This document shows positions 32,733-43,692 of a stretch of 64,000 bases of DNA, one piece after another (the stretch's first letter is position 1; each line of letters opens with the position of its first letter). This DNA comes from Syngnathus acus (taxonomy: Eukaryota > Chordata > Actinopteri > Syngnathiformes > Syngnathidae): NCBI RefSeq assembly GCF_901709675.1, contig NC_051098.1, positions 64,001 to 128,000 on the forward strand, given 5' to 3'. A model generated the notes under the pieces. That model searched no databases and was not told the origin of the DNA. It worked only from the letters and a program-made list of their open reading frames with translations. The position numbers and the translations under genes are program-made.

Positions 32733-33100
32733 AAAATGAGTGGCCCGAGGAAAAGAAAGGTGGACACTGAGTGCCGAGTGTTTAAAAAAGAGAGGACAAT
32801 TTGGCTCGACCTACGTGTGTGAGCAGACGTTCAGCCACATGAACATTAACAAAGCCCGTCACAGATCTAGGTTAACGGACCAACACCTCGGCTCTATCCT
32901 ATGAATCGCCACAACAAGTTTTACTCCAGGCTACCAGGTGTTTGTGAGTTAAAGCTCTGTTCTGATTTTCAGATATCTGTCACTGTGTTGCCGTTTTGAT
33001 TTCTTTATTACTTTATTTAGATGTATTCTTTCGTTGATTCTTCAAGATGATGTATTTGGTCAGAATGTTTGCCGTTTGATGTGATTTCGGCTCATAAAAT
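32733..33100 (+). pseudogene. Internally deleted hAT transposase
   Basis: The frame starts MSGPRKRKVDTECRVFKKE, closely like the start of the intact hAT transposase at 54494-56314. At about 32800 it jumps directly to the C-terminal dimerisation region (FGSTYVCEQTFSHMNINKAR, then SRLTDQHLGSI), in another frame. More than 500 residues are missing, so it is a deletion derivative. Sequence from 32480 to 33150 is probably its non-autonomous element, but I could not fix the ends. Confidence 0.8.
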
Positions 33101-33229
33101 AAACATCTTTCATAAATCTGACTTGCAGGCGCTGAAGTGATGGAAACTGTTATTCATAATAACAGTGTCGTATTTAATGAGAATGATAGTAGTTTTTTGG
33201 TGAAATATCTTTTTTTACTGCTTTTTATA

Positions 33230-35128
33230 CCATATTTTCCGGACTATAAGGCGCACCTAAAAACCTAACATTTTCTCAAAAGCCTTACAGTCCGGTGCGC
33301 CTTATATATGGATCAATGATGAATTTGTTGATCCATACTGGCTGTACACAGTGCTCTGCCAAAATGTTTCAGTACGTTTTAGTACGACTAGTGAATTACA
33401 AGGTCGCACCGCTTCCCAGCATTACGGCAACCGTGGTCAGGGGGCGTCACTGAATAGCTGTTGTACCCGTGAGGCTATATTATTTCAAAATAGGCTGCTC
33501 CGTTAATGTTTCGAGTAAATTTACGGATTGATATGGAAGGGAAACAGGTAAGCAGTACCAATGTGTTAGATCAAACTTTAGTCAGTTCCGATCATTTTAT
33601 AGGAGATCGTTTGAGAAACGCGATTGTTTACACTTTGCTGAGGCTGATGGGAGTCTGCGAGCTGAGGCTCGGGAGTTTGCTGGTGGCTAATGCTATAATG
33701 ATAGCTGCTCTACGCATGAGGCTATTTCATGTCAAAATAGACTGCTCTGTTAATGTTTCGAGTAAATTCACGGATCGATATGGAAGGGAAACACAGGTAA
33801 GCAGTACCAATGTGTTAGATCGAACTTTAGTCAGTTCCGATCATTTTATAGCAGATCGATTGAGAAACGTGATTGGTTGCACTTTGCTGAGGCTCATGAG
33901 AGTCTGCGAGCTGAGGATTATGGGAGTTTGCGGGTGGCTAATGCTATAATGATAGCTGCTATACGCAACAGGCTATTTCATGTCAAAATAGGCTGCTCTG
34001 TTAATGTTTTGAGTAAATTTACGGATCGATATGGAAGGAAACATAGGTAAGCAGTAGGGGTGTAAATCGCGGGTTTTGTCACGATACGATATCATATCGA
34101 TACAAAGAACCACGATACGATATTTGCCGATATCTTAAAGCCTGCTGTGATTCATTCACGATACATCACGATATAGTGCTCTACGATCGATATAGAACAA
34201 TATCCTGATTTATAACAATTCATACGCAAAATCAACAAGGTACTGCAAACTCTTTATTTAGGAAATTACAAGAGTATTGTAGTATACAAAGTGCTTATTT
34301 TAACACTGAACTTTATCAAATTTCTATAATTTCCTCGTCTTCTTGGACACTAGTCATAGCACCAGCCCAGGAGCCGCGTAGTTGTCGGCTCCCCTTTCAC
34401 GTGCCTGCTCTGCTCACAACACAACACGCCGCGCACTGCTCCCGGAAAGAGGAAGCAAGCAACAATGAACTGGATTTCAAAATAAAGTCGCGTCTAATGT
34501 CCGCGGTCCAAAACGGGCGATATAGATCGATGTTTACGTTTAGCATCGATGCCAACAAATCGTAGAGCATTATATCGATTAATCGATGTGTATCGATGAA
34601 TCGTTACACCCCTAGTAAGCAGTACCAATGTTTTAGATCGAACTTTAGTCAGTTCCGATCATTTTACAGGAAACGCGATTGTTTACACTTTGCTGAGGCT
34701 CATGGGAGTCTGCGAGCTGAGGCTCATGGGAGTTTGTGGGTGGCTAATGCTATAGTGATAGCTGCTATACGCACGAGGCTATTTCATGTCAAAATAGGCT
34801 GCTCCGTTAATGTTTCGAGTAAATTTATGGATCGATATGGAAGGGAAACATAAGTAAACAGTACCAATGCGTTAGATCGAACTTTAGTCAGTTCTGATCA
34901 TTTTATAGGAGATAGTTTGAGAAACGCGATTGTTTACAGAAGGCTCATTGGTTATTGGCTAGTGGATGCATACCGCAACCCTAGTCAACCTCAGTTTGTT
35001 GCAGTATAGCTTCTATTTTATGCGCCTTTTACTCCGGTGCGCCCTATATATGAAATAATTTCTAAAATAAAAAATTCAATGAGGGTGCGCCTTAAAATTC
35101 AGTGCGCCTTTTGGTGCGAAAAATACGG
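33230..35128. mobile_element. TIR element with GCGCCTTATA ends and internal 250-base tandem array
   Basis: It is a longer relative of 27888-28741. Ends are CCATATTTTCCGGACTATAA and TTGGTGCGAAAAATACGG, flanked by TA. Inside are four or so copies of a 250-base unit (start points near 33470, 33717, 33968 and 34755) with AGTCAGTTCCGATCATTTTA in each. The third unit is split by a hAT MITE. The short frames inside are repeats of one another, not genes. Confidence 0.78.
34055..34614. mobile_element. hAT MITE (TAGGGGTGTAA family), copy 1
   Basis: Ends TAGGGGTGTAAATCG and CGTTACACCCCTA; the flanks are GTAAGCAG on both sides (34047-34054 and 34615-34622), a perfect 8-bp duplication. It splits a 250-base unit of the host TIR element, so it is younger. 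Family relatives: 37177, 43693, 46888. Confidence 0.92.
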
Positions 35129-35744
35129 TACATGCATTTGTTTCATGAATTTTTTTTTTAATATCCATGCTTTACTACCTACTAAAGGCCAAAACCTTTT
35201 ATGCAGTGACCTTTACATGTCGTTTATATTACTTCACACAAACACAACATCCATCTGCTCCCGGTTCGGTCCCCCGGTCAAAATTTAGAACCCAGTTCAG
35301 CCCGCAAGTCAGAAAGTTTGCCCACCCCTGGTGTAGAGTCAGTACGAAGTAGACAGCTCTCACCACTGTCTGTGTTTTTTGTTTTTTTGTCATTCCCTGT
35401 GCAGCGTCACTTGCAGTGTCTCTGATTTTAGCATTGCCTTAGTCCTTGGTGTGTGGACATTTGAATGAGGAAGTGTCTGTGTCACTGATTATCTTGCAAA
35501 CGGACACTTGTGTGCGCGTGAGCTGGGAAGGGACGGAGGAGACATGCTCGCAAACGATCATGAGCGTTGGCTCACGTGTGCGTTCCCGTTAGGACGAGTT
35601 TCATTTCTGTGGCTTGCTCTGGGGCACGCAGGTCCCCGCGAAAGCGCCAGCGGGCCACTTATTGATTTTATGACACAATGCTTCGGGCCAGTTTAAATTT
35701 AGGGCCGGACTTTGGACATGCCTGCTGTGGGTGATCTGTTGTAT
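35129..35744. other. Intronic sequence with two hAT right ends
   Basis: Sequences ending TTTGCCCACCCCTG (about 35319-35332) and GGACTTTGGACATGCCTG (about 35706-35723) look like right termini of two hAT families. I did not find their left partners. No coding frame recognised. Confidence 0.45.
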
Positions 35745-36268
35745 GTATGTATGCATGATGACATCACGGAGCGCCTCCGATTGGAAGAACCTGAGGAGAG
35801 TGGTGAGGACAGCAGAGAGGATCATCGGGGCTCCTCTTCCCTCCATTCAGGACTTGTCATCCCAGCGCTGCGTGTCCCGAGCCCGTAATATTATCAGTGA
35901 CCCATCACACCCCCACCATGGACTGTTCTCCCTGCTGCCCTCTGGGAAGAGGTTTCGCAGCATCCGCTGCAGGTCCACCAGGTTCTGCAATAGTTTTTTC
36001 CCTGCTGTCGTCAGACTGTTGAACATTCAAACGTAGCATTCGTCTGCACACTTGTAAATACTGTTTTTGTCTCCTGCACTGTTTACATACTTTATCACTG
36101 CTGCACTTTGTACTTTATAATTATCTTATTTCATATTTTTATATAGAATGTCACTTTTTAACCAGCCGAAATACCACTACATTGTTGAAAGCCGTATGCA
36201 ACGAAATTTCGTTTTGTGTACACCTAGTGTTGACAAAATGACAATAAAGTTTGTCTAAGTCTAAGTCT
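35745..36268 (+). pseudogene. CR1/L2-type LINE 3' end
   Basis: About 90 residues of a reverse transcriptase C-terminus (LRRVVRTAERIIGAPLPSIQDL then LLPSGKRFRSIR) are followed by a 3' UTR ending ACAATAAAGTTTGTCTAAGTCTAAGTCTAAG. The tail repeat and sequence differ from the LINE at 47860-48457, so it is a sister family. Strongly 5' truncated. Confidence 0.82.
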
Positions 36269-36269
36269 A

Positions 36270-36632
36270 AGCAGACTAAGGATATGGGTTACTGGAACCA
36301 TGTACTGTGTCTGATGAGACCAAGATAAACATATTTGGTTCAAATGGTGTCCAGCGTGTGTAGTGGCAACCAGGTGAAGTGTGTCTTGCCTACAGTCAAC
36401 ATTTGGGTTCAATTTTGACATTTTCAGTTGGGGTGTACTCACTTTTGTTGCCAGCATTTTACACATACATTGTTGTATTTTGAGCTACTTTGAAGTAGCA
36501 ATACATTTACTTTGCTTTCCAAGCTCTACATTGACTACTTAACATTGTCTCAAAGTGTCATATCTTCAGTGTTGTCCCATGACAAGATATAATTAAAACA
36601 TTGCAGAAATGAGAGGGGTGTACTCACTTTTG
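36270..36632 (+). pseudogene. Tc1 remnant, internally deleted
   Basis: A fragment encoding the region around SDETKINIFGSNG (first catalytic Asp) runs into a right terminus GTGTACTCACTTTTGTGAGA with TACTGTA at the end, the usual right end of another teleost Tc1 family. The second Asp and Glu regions are missing. Confidence 0.7.
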
Positions 36633-36639
36633 TGAGATA

Positions 36640-36703
36640 CTGTATGTATGTATGTATGTATGTATGTATGTATGTATGTATGTATGTATGTATGTATGTA
36701 TGT
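36640..36703 (+). repeat. (TATG)n microsatellite
   Basis: About 16 perfect tetranucleotide units between the Tc1 end and an LTR-like fragment. Confidence 0.95.
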
Positions 36704-37176
36704 GTCAGGTTTAAGTACCATCAGACATTATTTTACACACTATAACAAAGAGAAGACAACCAAGATTGGTATATTCGCAAGGAGAACAATGGAGAAAGGA
36801 AGCTCAGTTACACTCTCCATTAATTCTGAGTCCTTTCTCTGCGTACTCCTCTTTTTAATGTTTTGGTTGCCCTGGTTACAGAGGCGTTGCTACACTAAAG
36901 GGAGGGGAGATTGTGGCTGTAGCAATGCTGATTAGCTAAGGAATGTTATGTGGTGCGAGGCCTTGGCCGATTTGTGACTCCAGCACTGGAATTGCAGAGT
37001 CTGACCTGCTTCCTCAACCGGCTGGGTTCCCCGTAGTTGGCTGACTCGTTTTCGACGGTGATCAGATAATTGAAGCACGTTGAATGCCGCTTTCCTGTGG
37101 AACAATGCAACTAAACCTTTGCCAAGTTTATCTTCTTGGTAAACTAACACAACACACAATAATAATGAGTAAATAA
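36704..37176. mobile_element. LTR fragment related to 9738-10599
   Basis: It begins TGTCAGG and follows the first part of the probable solo LTR at 9738 (shared TTTTTAATGTTTTGGTTGCC and GTGGAACAATGCAACTAAAC). It breaks off where the hAT MITE at 37177 begins, so the end is truncated or displaced. Confidence 0.65.
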
Positions 37177-37941
37177 TAGGGGTGTAAATCGCGGGTTTTG
37201 TCACGATACGATATCATATCGATACAAAGGACCACGATACGATTATTGCCGATATCTTAAAGCCTGCTGTGATTCATTCACGATACATCACGATATAGTG
37301 CTCCACGATCGATATTTGTTTTTATTTTTTAAATAAAAAATATAGAACAATATCCTGATTTATAACAATTCATACGCAAAATCAACAAGGTACTGCAAAC
37401 TCTTTATTTAGGAAATTACAAGAGTATTGTAGTATACAAAGTGCTTATTTTAACACTGAACTTTATCGAATTCCTATATTTTTTCTCATATAAGTAAAGA
37501 AAAATGAATATTCTTTCTTTTTTTTGTAATACCATTAACTTTAAAGTGCATTACTGAACTATTTATTTACAATAATTTTAATTGTCCGTTGAGCCATCTT
37601 TTCTTTGGAATCCAAAGTGCTTCCAAACGAATGACTTGAAGCCCAAAGGGGAGCGAATTTCCTCGTCTTCTTGGACACTAGCCATAGCACCAGCCCAGGA
37701 GCCGCGTAGTTGTCGGCTCCCCTTTCACGTGCCTGCTCTGCTCACAACACAGCACGGCGCGTACTGCTCCCGGAAAGAGGAAGCAAGCAACAATGAACTG
37801 GATTTCAAAATAAAGTCGCGTCTAATGTCCGAGGTCAAACACGGCGATATAAATCGATGTTTACGTTTAGCATCGATGCCAATAAATCGTAGAGCATTAT
37901 ATCGATTAATCGATGTGTATCGATGAATCGTTACACCCCTA
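37177..37941. mobile_element. hAT MITE (TAGGGGTGTAA family), copy 2
   Basis: Same ends and interior as 34055-34614 plus about 200 extra internal bases. The flanks (GTAAATAA / ATATAATA) do not form a clear duplication. Confidence 0.85.
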
Positions 37942-37995
37942 ATATAATATCTAGTGTTTTTTGTCATCTGTCTGTAACGTTGTGTTTCTTTAGAT

Positions 37996-38673
37996 CAGGG
38001 GTTCTTAACCTTCGAATGATTCCAGACCCCCAATGGATTGTCCAATATGGTACCATACCCCCTTCACTTGACTGTTGAAATAATTATTAACCCTAACCCT
38101 AACCCTAAAAAGAAGAGCAAGAAAGAAGAAAGAAGAGCTTTTGACCTCATATTTACTTGCCTTATTATTCCTTCTGTGTTAATATTTTTCTTAGGGGAGG
38201 ATGGGTGTGTTGTGGTGTAGTGAGTGTGATGCAGGACAAAATAACTGCTGTGGTGTGGGAGTGAGGCGTGAATATGAATGTTGTGGGTGAGGGGGCGGAC
38301 GGCTTTTTGACGCTACAGCGATGTTGTGGTCAGTTATGCTGCTTGTGGTCCCGCCAGAGCTCAGCTGATGGCCACAACACCCACTGCCTGTGCTGTCAGT
38401 GCTGCCAACTCTACAGATTAATCGTTAGGTCTGCAGATTTTTACGTTCATTTGAGATTGTCAGATTTTAACTACTGACAAGCATAACGACAGTGAACAAG
38501 AACATAAGCATAACTAAGAAAAAATAACCTGTGAACAATAATAGGTACAAAATAGAAGAAAATAACGAGAGATACTAAAAAAATACCTGATTACGAGAGA
38601 TCGAGTCCCATACCCCCAGCATTTGGGTCCCATACCCCCAAGGAGTATGGATACCCCCGGTTTAGAACCCCTG
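37996..38673. mobile_element. hAT MITE with perfect 8-bp duplication
   Basis: Ends CAGGGGTTCTTAACC and GGTTTAGAACCCCTG, flanked by CTTTAGAT on both sides (37988-37995 and 38674-38681). It contains three telomere-like CCCTAA units near 38089-38107. No transposase. Confidence 0.92.
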
Positions 38674-38888
38674 CTTTAGATGAACAAAACGGCTTTGAAA
38701 AGAGACCTTACGGAGGCTACGATAAAAAGGTTCTCCAGGCTTATGGCAGGGGGTGCTAGTGATCCCGGGATGCTTCATGCGCCTACTTGTAGAATAAGAG
38801 ATCTCCAGTTCAAATTTACAGTGAACAACTTTTATTTCGTTTTACATTGTTTTTTTTTTAGTTTTTTTTAGTTTTTACATTTCGTTTT

Positions 38889-39052
38889 ACAATGGAGGAT
38901 TACATATGCAAACTCAAACGATTTTCAACTATGGATTTTCGGTCGAAGCAGGAGGTCATCAGTAAAGGAAGACCAACTCCGGGGTTAAAAGGTTTGATTC
39001 GGACAACGGGACTTTGGCGCATGTCTTTTCAAACGGAGTGGTACGCACGATA
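38889..39052 (+). pseudogene. hAT transposase fragment (TTF-type zinc finger start)
   Basis: The frame MEDYICKLKRFSTMDFRSKQ followed by EVISKGRPTPGLKGL...FQTEWYAR resembles the beginning of the TTF-type finger region in ZMYM-like hAT transposases. It ends at a stop before the zinc ligands. Upstream (38690-38888) nothing is recognised. Confidence 0.45.
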
Positions 39053-39224
39053 GAAAACAAGTTTTTGATTCCATGTGGTTTATTGAGTATTTTTATGTGT
39101 GAAGACTGCTGTTATGAGATTTTAATTAAAATAGTTCAAATTAAATAATGAATAAGCCACACTAAAGCAGCGTTCCCCAACCTTTTTTGTGACACGGATA
39201 GGTGCCGGTCAAATTTTACCGGGG

Positions 39225-39808
39225 AAATACAGGACCATTCTGGAAGAAAACCTGTTGGAGTCTGCAAAAGACCTGAGACTGGGACGGAGATTTATCTTCC
39301 AACAGGACAATGATCCAAAACATAAAGCCAAATCTACAATGGAATGGTTCACAAATAGACGTATCCAGGTGTTAGAATGGCCAAGTCAAAGTCCAGACCT
39401 GAATCCAATCGAGAATCTGTGGAAAGAGCTGAAGACTGCTGTTCATAAACGCTCTCCATCCAACCTCACTGAGCTCGAGCTGTTTTGCAAGGAAGAATGG
39501 GCAAGAATTCCAGTCTCTCGATGTGCAAAACTGATAGAGACATACCCCAAGCGACTTGCAGCTGTAATTGCAGCAAAAGGTGGCGCTACAAAGTAGGGGG
39601 GCCGAATAATATTGCACGCCCCACTTTTCAGTTTTTTATTTGTTAAAAAAGTTTAAATTATCCAATAAATTTCGTTCCACTTCACGATTGTGTCCCACTT
39701 GTTGTTGATTCTTGACAAAAAATTAAAACTTTATGTCTTTGTTTGAAGCCTGAAATGTCGCGAAATGTTGAAATGTTCAAGGGGGCCGAATACTTTCGCA
39801 AGGCACTG
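39225..39808 (+). pseudogene. Tc1 element, 5' truncated
   Basis: From the codons [16 protein letters not shown] to the stop, this is the last 120 residues of the same Tc1 transposase as 6015-7034, with D and E of QQDND and PIENLW intact, followed by the complete right inverted repeat ending CACTG next to TA. The first catalytic Asp, DNA-binding domain and left end are gone. The truncated edge joins a hAT-like terminus (GTTCCCCAACCTTTTTT, 39175-39191). Confidence 0.92.
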
Positions 39809-39809
39809 T

Positions 39810-40711
39810 AACGATATATAAATTAGATATCAAATAACTATTATATAAGCAATAGTAATATCAAGCCATCTGTGCACTCTAAATCATTAAATTCCTCGTC
39901 CTTCGTCAACAACGCCGCGCGTGCGCCCTGACGTCAGCCTCGTCGTTATTCCACAGATCTACTATATAACTATATTGTAGTGTTAACAAAGTTCAAGGAA
40001 AGACGTGGGTTTGGTAAACGGCTCTTTATTTAACAAAACAAACTTCCAGGCGTGTGGCGGCGTGGACTTCCAGCCACGGAAGTGGAAGAGAGCTCCATAG
40101 AATAGGACCGGGCGTGCGTAAAAGCCATGTCCGAGCCCCATCCACCGTCCCTGGACAGCCACCCGGCCGAGCGCCGGCCCCCGACTTCAATCCACGGAGG
40201 TGAAAGAGAGCTCCGGAGAGTAGGACCGGGCGTGGGTAAAAGCCATAATAGTTTTTCAAACCTTCTGTGTCACTCCAAATCCTTAAATCCTTCAAACTCT
40301 TCGTCCGCCGTGTCACTTAGAAACAAAGCCGCTAATGATGCCGGTAGTAGGTGGGGCCCTTCGTCATCTTCGTCATCCCGTGATCAATCTTTGTCCTTTA
40401 TGTAAACAACCGCCGCGCCACGCCGCGCCGCGCTGCTGAAATTACAGTAATCCCTTGCTACATTGCGGTTTCACTTTTTTTTTTTTTAACATTTTTTTTA
40501 AAAATTCACATATGTCGCTCCTCAGTATAAGTCGCCCCCCCACCCAAACTATGAAAAAAAACGCGACTTTTAGAAAATACGGTAGGTTTATATTGCAAAT
40601 GAGAATCTGTCCTCAATTGCACTACCAGAAAAGTTAAAGATTAAAATAATAATAAATTAAATACAAATGAACAATTTTATAAAAGTTGAATGAATTTTTA
40701 TTAGATGTGTC
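39810..40711. repeat. Segmental duplication copy 2 (partner 29090-30269)
   Basis: Parallel to 29090-30269 at roughly 90-95 percent by eye, with one of the GAGCTC...GTGCGTAAAAGCC units and the tail of the CDS-like segment deleted. Both share flanking bases beyond the pogo-like terminus. A further partial pogo-like right end follows at 40735-40875. Confidence 0.75.
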
Positions 40712-41117
40712 AGTTGAAATTCAAATTACAGTAAGCCCTTGCTCCATCGCGGTTCGTTTATCGCGGTTTCACTTTTTTTTGGGGGGAAAATTTTTGAAAA
40801 AAAACAAGTTATTATAAATCGCCCCCCCACCCAAAATATGAAAAAAACCGCGACTTATAGTCCGAAGATTACGGGATGTATGTACGTATACGTATGTACA
40901 AACCGGATTCGGTTGAAGTTGGGAAATTGTGCAAAATGTAAATAAAAACAAAATACAATGGTTTGAAAATCCTTTTCAACCTATATTCAATTGAATACAC
41001 TCCAAAGACAACATATTTAATGCTCAAACTCATAAACTGTATTTTATTTTTCAAATAATAATTAACTTAGAATTTCACGGCTGCAACACGTGCAGTAGAG
41101 GTTGGGAAAGGGCATGT

Positions 41118-41522
41118 TTACCACTTTGTTATGTCACCTTTCCTTTTAATAACACTCAATAAACGTTTGGTAAGAGAGGAGACTAATTCTCCTAGCTTCT
41201 CATGTGGAATTCTTTCCCATTCTTGCTTGATGAACCGCTTCAGTTGTTCAACAGTCCGGGGTCTTCCCTGTTGTATTTGACGCTTCATAATGCGCCACAC
41301 ATTTTCAATGGGAGACAAGTCTAGACTGCAAGCGGGCCAGGGGAGAACCTGGACTCTTTTACTTCGAAGCCACGCTGTTGTAACACGTGGAGAATGTGGC
41401 TTGGCATTATCTTGCTGAAATAAGCAGCGGCGTCCATGAAAAAGACGTTGCTTGGACGGCAGCATATGTTGCTCCAAAATCTGTATGTAGTTTTCAGCAT
41501 TTATGTTGCCTTCACAGAAATG
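41118..41522 (-). pseudogene. Tc1 transposase, C-terminal half
   Basis: It contains LFQQDNAKPHSP (second Asp) and SLDLSPIENVW (Glu), with 34 residues between them, then the usual C-terminal helix region ending VIKRKGDITKW. It is separated from the N-terminal half by the insertion at 41525-42734. Confidence 0.88.
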
Positions 41523-41524
41523 TA

Positions 41525-42734
41525 CCGTATTGGCCCGAATATAAGACGATGTTTTTTGCATTGAAATAAGACTGAAAAAGTGGGGGTCGTCTTATCAAAG
41601 TCAAAAAAAGTCAAAGTCAAAGTCTGCTTTATTGTCAATTTCTTCACGTCAAGACACACAGAGATCGAAATTACGTTCCCACTATCCCACGTTGACAAGA
41701 CATAGTACACAATATACATACAAGTAAACAACACAAAAAGTAACAACAAGAAGGCACAAACAACGAATGAATAAGAGTGATGAATAAATAATAAATAAAC
41801 AAATAACAATAAATATTTGGGGTCTAGACATTATACCCATTTTCACTTGTGCGCAGCGGTAAGTTAAAGGTTGCTGGTATCGACTGAGTATGTTGCTGTG
41901 ATTGTGTGCCTCTTTGACACAAAGTGAGTATATACATTTCATTGTTACTACTGTCCACTGTTGTGCCGTTTGTCCGATCGCGGTTTGCTTTGTGTGCGCG
42001 CCGTTTGATTGACAGTTCGGGCGCGCTCCTTTAAGTTTGCCTCGCATCGTACGAGTAGCCGTTACGCAGCGGCACGGCGACTAACGGTCGCCAGCAAATG
42101 TATTTTGTTGTCTCGATCGATGACTTATGTTTGGTGTGTTGCCGAGAGTATTTCATTGATGGTTATTATTATTTTTTGGCAAGAATTCAGTAAAGTAATC
42201 AAAACTGAACCACGTCTTCCCTCCTGTGTTCTGACCGACACCTGGGGGCGAAAAGAGCATAACCATCCGAGCCAACCCCCTATACAGTCTTCAGGCTCCC
42301 CAACAATAGCAGTAGCAGTTTGCATTATTTTATTGCAATGTTTTACCTCATTCAGATTTGTTTCAAGATGACAGTTCCAGTTAGACTTCACTTTAATGGT
42401 TAATGCAGTTATTGAAATGTTGTTTTATCACAGTAGATTGGTTTATTTACATTTCAAAAACCAGAAGCCATTCATTTACAAATGTGATTGCACTTTAATT
42501 TACATATATAAATGTTAATATATTAAGATGTGATAGACAGTTTTTGCATGATTTGAATGAGGCAAAATAACATGATTTTTCTCTCGAATATATTGTTATA
42601 ATCATTTGTTTCAGATGTAATTATCTTCTGTATAAAAATTAAATTTGGTGTTTAAAAAGTGTTTTTTCAAACTTGAGTCTTGAAAAAGGGGGTCGTCTCA
42701 TAATCGTGGCTGTCTTATATTCGGGCCAATACGG
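41525..42734. mobile_element. TIR element with TTGGCCCGAATATAAGACG ends
   Basis: Ends CCGTATTGGCCCGAATATAAG and its complement are flanked by TA. It contains an L2-like LINE 3' tail on the - strand (41600-41815) and GC-rich sequence with ACGGCTACTCGTACGATGCG-type blocks. A second, partial copy in the opposite orientation lies at 49560-49978. No transposase is recognised. Its TA target and the CCGTATT start suggest a Tc1/mariner-pogo affinity. Confidence 0.75.
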
Positions 42735-42738
42735 TAAG

Positions 42739-43449
42739 TCACCTATGCCATGGTAACTAATGCACCCCCATACCATCACAGATGTTGGTTTTTGAACTTT
42801 GCGTTGATAACAGTCCGGATGGTCCGCTTCCTCTTTGGTCCGGAGGACACGACGTCCAGTGTGCATCAGTCCATTTTACATTACACGAGCTCGGGCCCAG
42901 AGAACCCGGCGGCGTTTCTGGATGTTGTTCATAAACGGCTTTTGCTTTGCATCGTAGAGTTTTAACCCACACTTACTGATGTAGTGACGAACTGTATTTA
43001 CTGACAGTGGTTTTCTGAAGTTTTCCTGCCCATTTGGTGAAATCCTTTACACACTCATGTCGGTTTTTAAGGCAGTGCCGTCTGAGGGATCGAAGGTCAC
43101 GATCATTCAGTCTTGGTTTCCGGCCGTAGCGCTTACGTGCAGTGATTTCACCAGATTCTCTGAACCTTTTGATGATATTATGGACCGTAGATGTTGAAAT
43201 CCCTAAATTCTTAGCAATTTTGCTTTGAGAAATGTTGTTCTTAAACTGTTCAACTATTTTCTCACGCAAAGTGGTGAACCTCGCCCCATCCTTGCTTGTG
43301 AATGACTGAGCATGTTTGGGGAGGCTCCTTTTATACCCAATCATGGTACCCACCTGTTCCCAATTAGCCTGATCACATGTGGGATGTTCCAAATAGGTGT
43401 TTGATGAGCTTTTCTCAGCTTTCTCAGTATTTTTTGCCACCTTTCCCAA
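42739..43449 (-). pseudogene. Tc1 transposase, N-terminal half
   Basis: The first frame (42973-43449) holds the helix-turn-helix (SQSKIAKNLGISTSTVHNII) and the GRKPRL hook. The next (42739-42972) carries a Tc1 core segment up to SVMVWGCISYHGIG. A frameshift near 42973 and loss of the first catalytic Asp motif make it non-functional. Confidence 0.8.
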
Positions 43450-43692
43450 CTTCTACTGGACGTGTTGCAGCCATGAAATTCTAAGTTAATTTTTATTTGG
43501 CAAAAAACAATTAAGTTTATCAGTTTGAACATTAAATATGTCGTCTTTGTAGTGTATTCAATTGAATATGGGTTGAGAAGGATTTTCAAATCGTTGTATT
43601 TTGTTTTTATTTACATTTTACACAATTTCCCAACTTCAACCGAATCCGGTTTGTACGTATGTACGTATGTACGTATGTATGTATGTATGTAT

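Larger units (their letters stand above)
40899..43653 (-). mobile_element. Second Tc1-like family, interrupted by a TIR element
   Basis: Ends CAAACCGGATTCGGTTGAAG and its complement are flanked by TA. The inverted repeats exceed 60 bases. The transposase runs on the - strand but is broken, and a 1210-base element (41525-42734) sits at a TA within it. Without the insertion it is about 1.55 kb, normal for Tc1. Confidence 0.9.

Noticed and set aside
36640-36935. A 95-codon frame starting MYVCMYVC
   Set aside because: The start is the TATG microsatellite and the rest is an LTR-like fragment shared with 9738-10599.
38086-38110. Telomere-like CCCTAA units suggesting a chromosome-fusion site
   Set aside because: Only three units, and they lie inside a hAT MITE with a perfect target duplication, so they belong to the transposon.
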